This document shows, one piece after another, positions 6,375 to 8,343 of a DNA stretch of 8,343 nucleotides (position 1 is its first letter; the number at the start of each line of letters is the position of its first letter). A program made the position numbers and the translations under genes. The notes under the pieces were generated by a model. That model did no database searches. It saw only the letters and a list, made by a program, of their open reading frames with translations, and had not been told where the DNA came from. The DNA comes from Spirochaeta sp. (GTDB lineage: Bacteria > Spirochaetota > Spirochaetia > DSM-27196 > SLAA01), in contig JAIVHN010000259.1 in NCBI GenBank assembly GCA_020201015.1, forward strand, positions 1 through 8,343, read 5' to 3'.

Positions 6375-7313
6375 TTAATCCTCCCCGACTATTCGACGAA
6401 CTCGGTCAATGTTTTCCTTATCCGGCCCTTTAGCGTCCACTCCCGGCACCTCCAGAATAATGGGCCGGTCTATCGGCGTGTAATTGAGAAAGAACGAGAG
6501 ATCATCGGCGGCGATGAGCCCGTCCCCAATGTCGGCATGGCGGTCGCGCCCGGAACCACGTTCATCCCGACTATCGTTTACATGGATACACACCAGCTCG
6601 TCCCAAAGCTTGAGGCGCTCAATTTCAGCAATGGCCGAACCGGCATCTCTGGCATCTTTTGAGCCCACCGCGGTTTTTCCTTGACCGGAAGGGTCCCCGA
6701 GGTGGAAGCCTGCTGCATGGGCATGACAGGTGTCAAAGCACCACCCCAGAGCCGGAGAGGCTATCTCGTCCAGCAACATGCGAATTTCAAAGAGATCACT
6801 CGAGAGCTTTCCGTTCTGTCCAGCCGAGTTTTCTATGAGGAAGTGTGCTCCTGCCGGAGCCTCGGCAAGGATTGCCGCAATTCGGTCTCGCAGCAGGCCA
6901 CGCACGGCCTCCCAACCGCGTCCTTGGTGACTTCCTAAATGCACCACTATCCCGGAGCCACCAAGCAGCGCATCAAAACGCATATCATAACGAAGTGCAT
7001 CCATGGACTTTTCAACTAAAGCCGGATCCTCGGACACAAGATTAATAAGGTAAAGGGAGTGGGTTATAAGCGGCGAAACACCATATTCAGCACAAGCCTC
7101 TGAAACGGCCTCGGCGTCAAGTTCCTCAATGGGCTTGCGCTTCCAGCTGCGGGGGCTGCCAGAAAAGATCTGCACACAGTTGGCGCCTATAGCCGCAGCG
7201 CGTTCGACTGCTTTGTCGGGGCCGCCTGCCGCCGACACATGTCCACCAATTCTGCGTGCGCCTGCGGTTGCACCCACCGTGTCGGTTCTGTGCTCGTTAC
7301 CGGAATTGTTCAT
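6375..7313 (-). CDS. nfo: Endonuclease IV (AP endonuclease, Nfo)
   Basis: This cytosolic base-excision-repair enzyme incises DNA 5' of abasic sites and cleans 3' blocked ends using three zinc ions. All nine metal-ligand positions of the family are present in the 312 residues: His85 (THSLYLINL), His125 (VVHLGSH), Glu161 (LIENSAGQ), Asp194 and His197 (CFDTCHAHAAG), His244 (CIHVNDSRDE), Asp257 and His259 (GSGRDRHADIGDG) and Glu288 (IILEVPG). The usual N-terminal strand GGHVSAAGG is at 23-31. The ~20 residues before it (MNNSGNEHRTDTVG...) are a polar extension longer than in typical members (~280 residues). ATG 7313 is supported by an ATGA overlap with the upstream gene and an AGGA at 7326-7323 nine bases away; an internal GTG (Val13) is a weaker alternative. 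Its stop abuts the phosphatase GTG, so repair and signalling genes appear co-transcribed. Confidence 0.96.
   Translation of the reverse strand: MNNSGNEHRTDTVGATAGARRIGGHVSAAGGPDKAVERAAAIGANCVQIFSGSPRSWKRKPIEELDAEAVSEACAEYGVSPLITHSLYLINLVSEDPALVEKSMDALRYDMRFDALLGGSGIVVHLGSHQGRGWEAVRGLLRDRIAAILAEAPAGAHFLIENSAGQNGKLSSDLFEIRMLLDEIASPALGWCFDTCHAHAAGFHLGDPSGQGKTAVGSKDARDAGSAIAEIERLKLWDELVCIHVNDSRDERGSGRDRHADIGDGLIAADDLSFFLNYTPIDRPIILEVPGVDAKGPDKENIDRVRRIVGED
6380..6386 (-). promoter_or_regulatory. Shine-Dalgarno that fixes the GTG start of the phosphatase
   Basis: GGGGAGG (6386-6380, minus), inside the last codons of nfo, is 5 bases from GTG 6374. It supports the non-ATG start and translational linkage of the two genes. 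Confidence 0.8.
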
Positions 7314-8287
7314 TTACCACCATCCTGATCCTTGTTCACGGCTACCGCTGCAGTTTCATCCGGGAAACCTATTCCCGGCTCGGTTACAGCCGGTGCCGCC
7401 ATACTGCGCATAACTGTAGAGAGAGTATAAAGCGCTAAGGCAAACCAGACCAGCAAAAATCCCGGCAAGCGAGTCGCTTCAAAGGGCTCACCAAACACGA
7501 AAACCCCAATCAGTAACATAAGCGTCGGCGCAAGATACTGAATAAAACCAACATTTGACAGCGGTATGCGGCGTGTCGCGGCCGAGAATAGCAGTAGAGG
7601 CAGGAGCGTAGCCACACCGGCCCCCATCAAAAGCAGACCGACCAAAAGACCCGACGAGCCAAAGGACGGCGATCCGCTCATTCCGCGGAAGACAAGAATG
7701 GTTAGAGCAGGCGGGGCAATAAAGGCTAACTCGCCAGCCATTCCCTCAACTGCACGAACCGCAGGCCGCCGTTTTTTTAGCAGTCCATACAGACCAAAAC
7801 TAAAGGCGAGGATCAGACTGATCCAGGGTGCCGCCCCATGCTGCACCGTCAAATACAGCACACCAAGCGTAGCCGAAATGAGGGCTGCCCACTGGAGACG
7901 TGAGAGTTTCTCACCAAGAAACACCATCCCTAAAAGGATACTCACCAAGGGATTGATATAGTAGCCAAGGCTCGCATCCAAGGTACGGCCGGTAGCAATT
8001 GCTGCAACATAGGTAAACCAGTTCACGGCTAAGAGCATCCCGGCAATGAGAAAACTCGGTAGCAACTCGCGCCTGAACATCTGTCGAGGCAGCGCCCCAG
8101 CTCGTCCTCGCAGAAAAAGAATCACCCACGCAAGCAGGCAGCTCCAGACAATTCGGTGCATTGCTACTTCCAGTGAGGCCGTATTGCGTAGCATGTACCA
8201 GTAGAGCGGCAAAAGCCCCCACATACCGAAAGCAGCAAACGCACATGCTATACCGGAGACAAACGATGTATCACTCTTTAGTTTCAC
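7310..8287 (-). CDS. rarD: RarD-type EamA/DMT-superfamily transporter
   Basis: This predicted ten-helix inner-membrane permease belongs to the drug/metabolite transporter superfamily, RarD branch. Members are named for a chloramphenicol-sensitivity phenotype, and the physiological substrate is generally unknown. From GTG 8287 the product is 325 residues, near the family's ~300. Branch signatures are the first helix AFGMWGLLPLYWYML, then AMHRIVWS, NWFTYVAAIATGRTLDASLG, GYYINPLVSILLG (108-120) with GEKL (125-128), and in the second half QYLAPTLMLLIGVFVFGEPF (250-269). A hydrophilic C-terminal tail of ~25 residues ends the protein. The start is uncertain: the frame is open to the window edge, with GTG 8335 and ATG 8311 as alternatives. 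GTG 8287 is preferred for its GAGG 5 bases upstream and because it leaves ~12 residues before helix 1, as in homologues. Its TGA overlaps the nfo ATG (ATGA). It is the first visible gene of the minus-strand run; the promoter would be near or beyond the right edge. Confidence 0.88.
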   Translation of the reverse strand: MKLKSDTSFVSGIACAFAAFGMWGLLPLYWYMLRNTASLEVAMHRIVWSCLLAWVILFLRGRAGALPRQMFRRELLPSFLIAGMLLAVNWFTYVAAIATGRTLDASLGYYINPLVSILLGMVFLGEKLSRLQWAALISATLGVLYLTVQHGAAPWISLILAFSFGLYGLLKKRRPAVRAVEGMAGELAFIAPPALTILVFRGMSGSPSFGSSGLLVGLLLMGAGVATLLPLLLFSAATRRIPLSNVGFIQYLAPTLMLLIGVFVFGEPFEATRLPGFLLVWFALALYTLSTVMRSMAAPAVTEPGIGFPDETAAVAVNKDQDGGK

Positions 8288-8343
8288 ACATACCTCATAG
8301 ACTTCCAGCATAACCCGCACGAAGATCCGTTGCACTATGGGGA

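Overview
The window is a densely coding bacterial segment with about 55% or slightly lower GC by eye. It holds two divergent gene blocks that read away from a 175-base control region near the left end, and two blocks that collide tail to tail near position 4050. The gene set is a class I aldolase of the FbaB type, an M29 aminopeptidase, a GAF-GGDEF protein, and a 7TM-GAF-PP2C phosphatase next to a STAS protein. Together with the style of the GAF/GGDEF N-terminus, this reminds me of free-living spirochaetes (Spirochaeta/Treponema relatives). That assignment is an impression from family knowledge, not something the sequence proves.

Layout. Positions 1-640 (minus): the N-terminal part of a Trk/Ktr-type potassium transporter, cut by the window edge. 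Positions 641-815: divergent regulatory region with a good sigma70-like promoter for the transporter, two inverted repeats, direct repeats and a strong Shine-Dalgarno for the aldolase. Positions 816-4162 (plus): a tightly spaced three-gene run of fbaB, M29 aminopeptidase and GAF-GGDEF diguanylate cyclase. Positions 8287-4025 (minus): a four-gene run of rarD-like transporter, nfo (endonuclease IV), membrane GAF-PP2C phosphatase and STAS anti-sigma-factor antagonist. Its junctions are very tight: an ATGA overlap, an abutting TAA/GTG, and a 4-base gap.

How the genes fit together. The PP2C phosphatase and STAS protein form the standard phosphatase/antagonist half of a partner-switching system: dephosphorylated STAS binds an anti-sigma kinase and frees a sigma factor or another output. 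The kinase is not in the window. The facing operon ends in a potential c-di-GMP synthase, so two signalling outputs meet tail to tail.

The most notable observation is at that meeting point. The GGDEF domain stops being recognisable immediately after its VSIG-A-EY strand, losing the usual last ~40 residues. The STAS domain stops being recognisable a few residues after its VRRVL helix. Each ORF then continues into the antisense of the other until a chance stop codon, giving a 138-base convergent overlap with no terminator. This looks like a deletion or rearrangement (or assembly) joint at about 4058-4066 that clipped both genes. A second oddity is a 12-bp tandem repeat encoding PDPA units inside the phosphatase catalytic domain. 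I found no mobile element, CRISPR, tRNA or rRNA.
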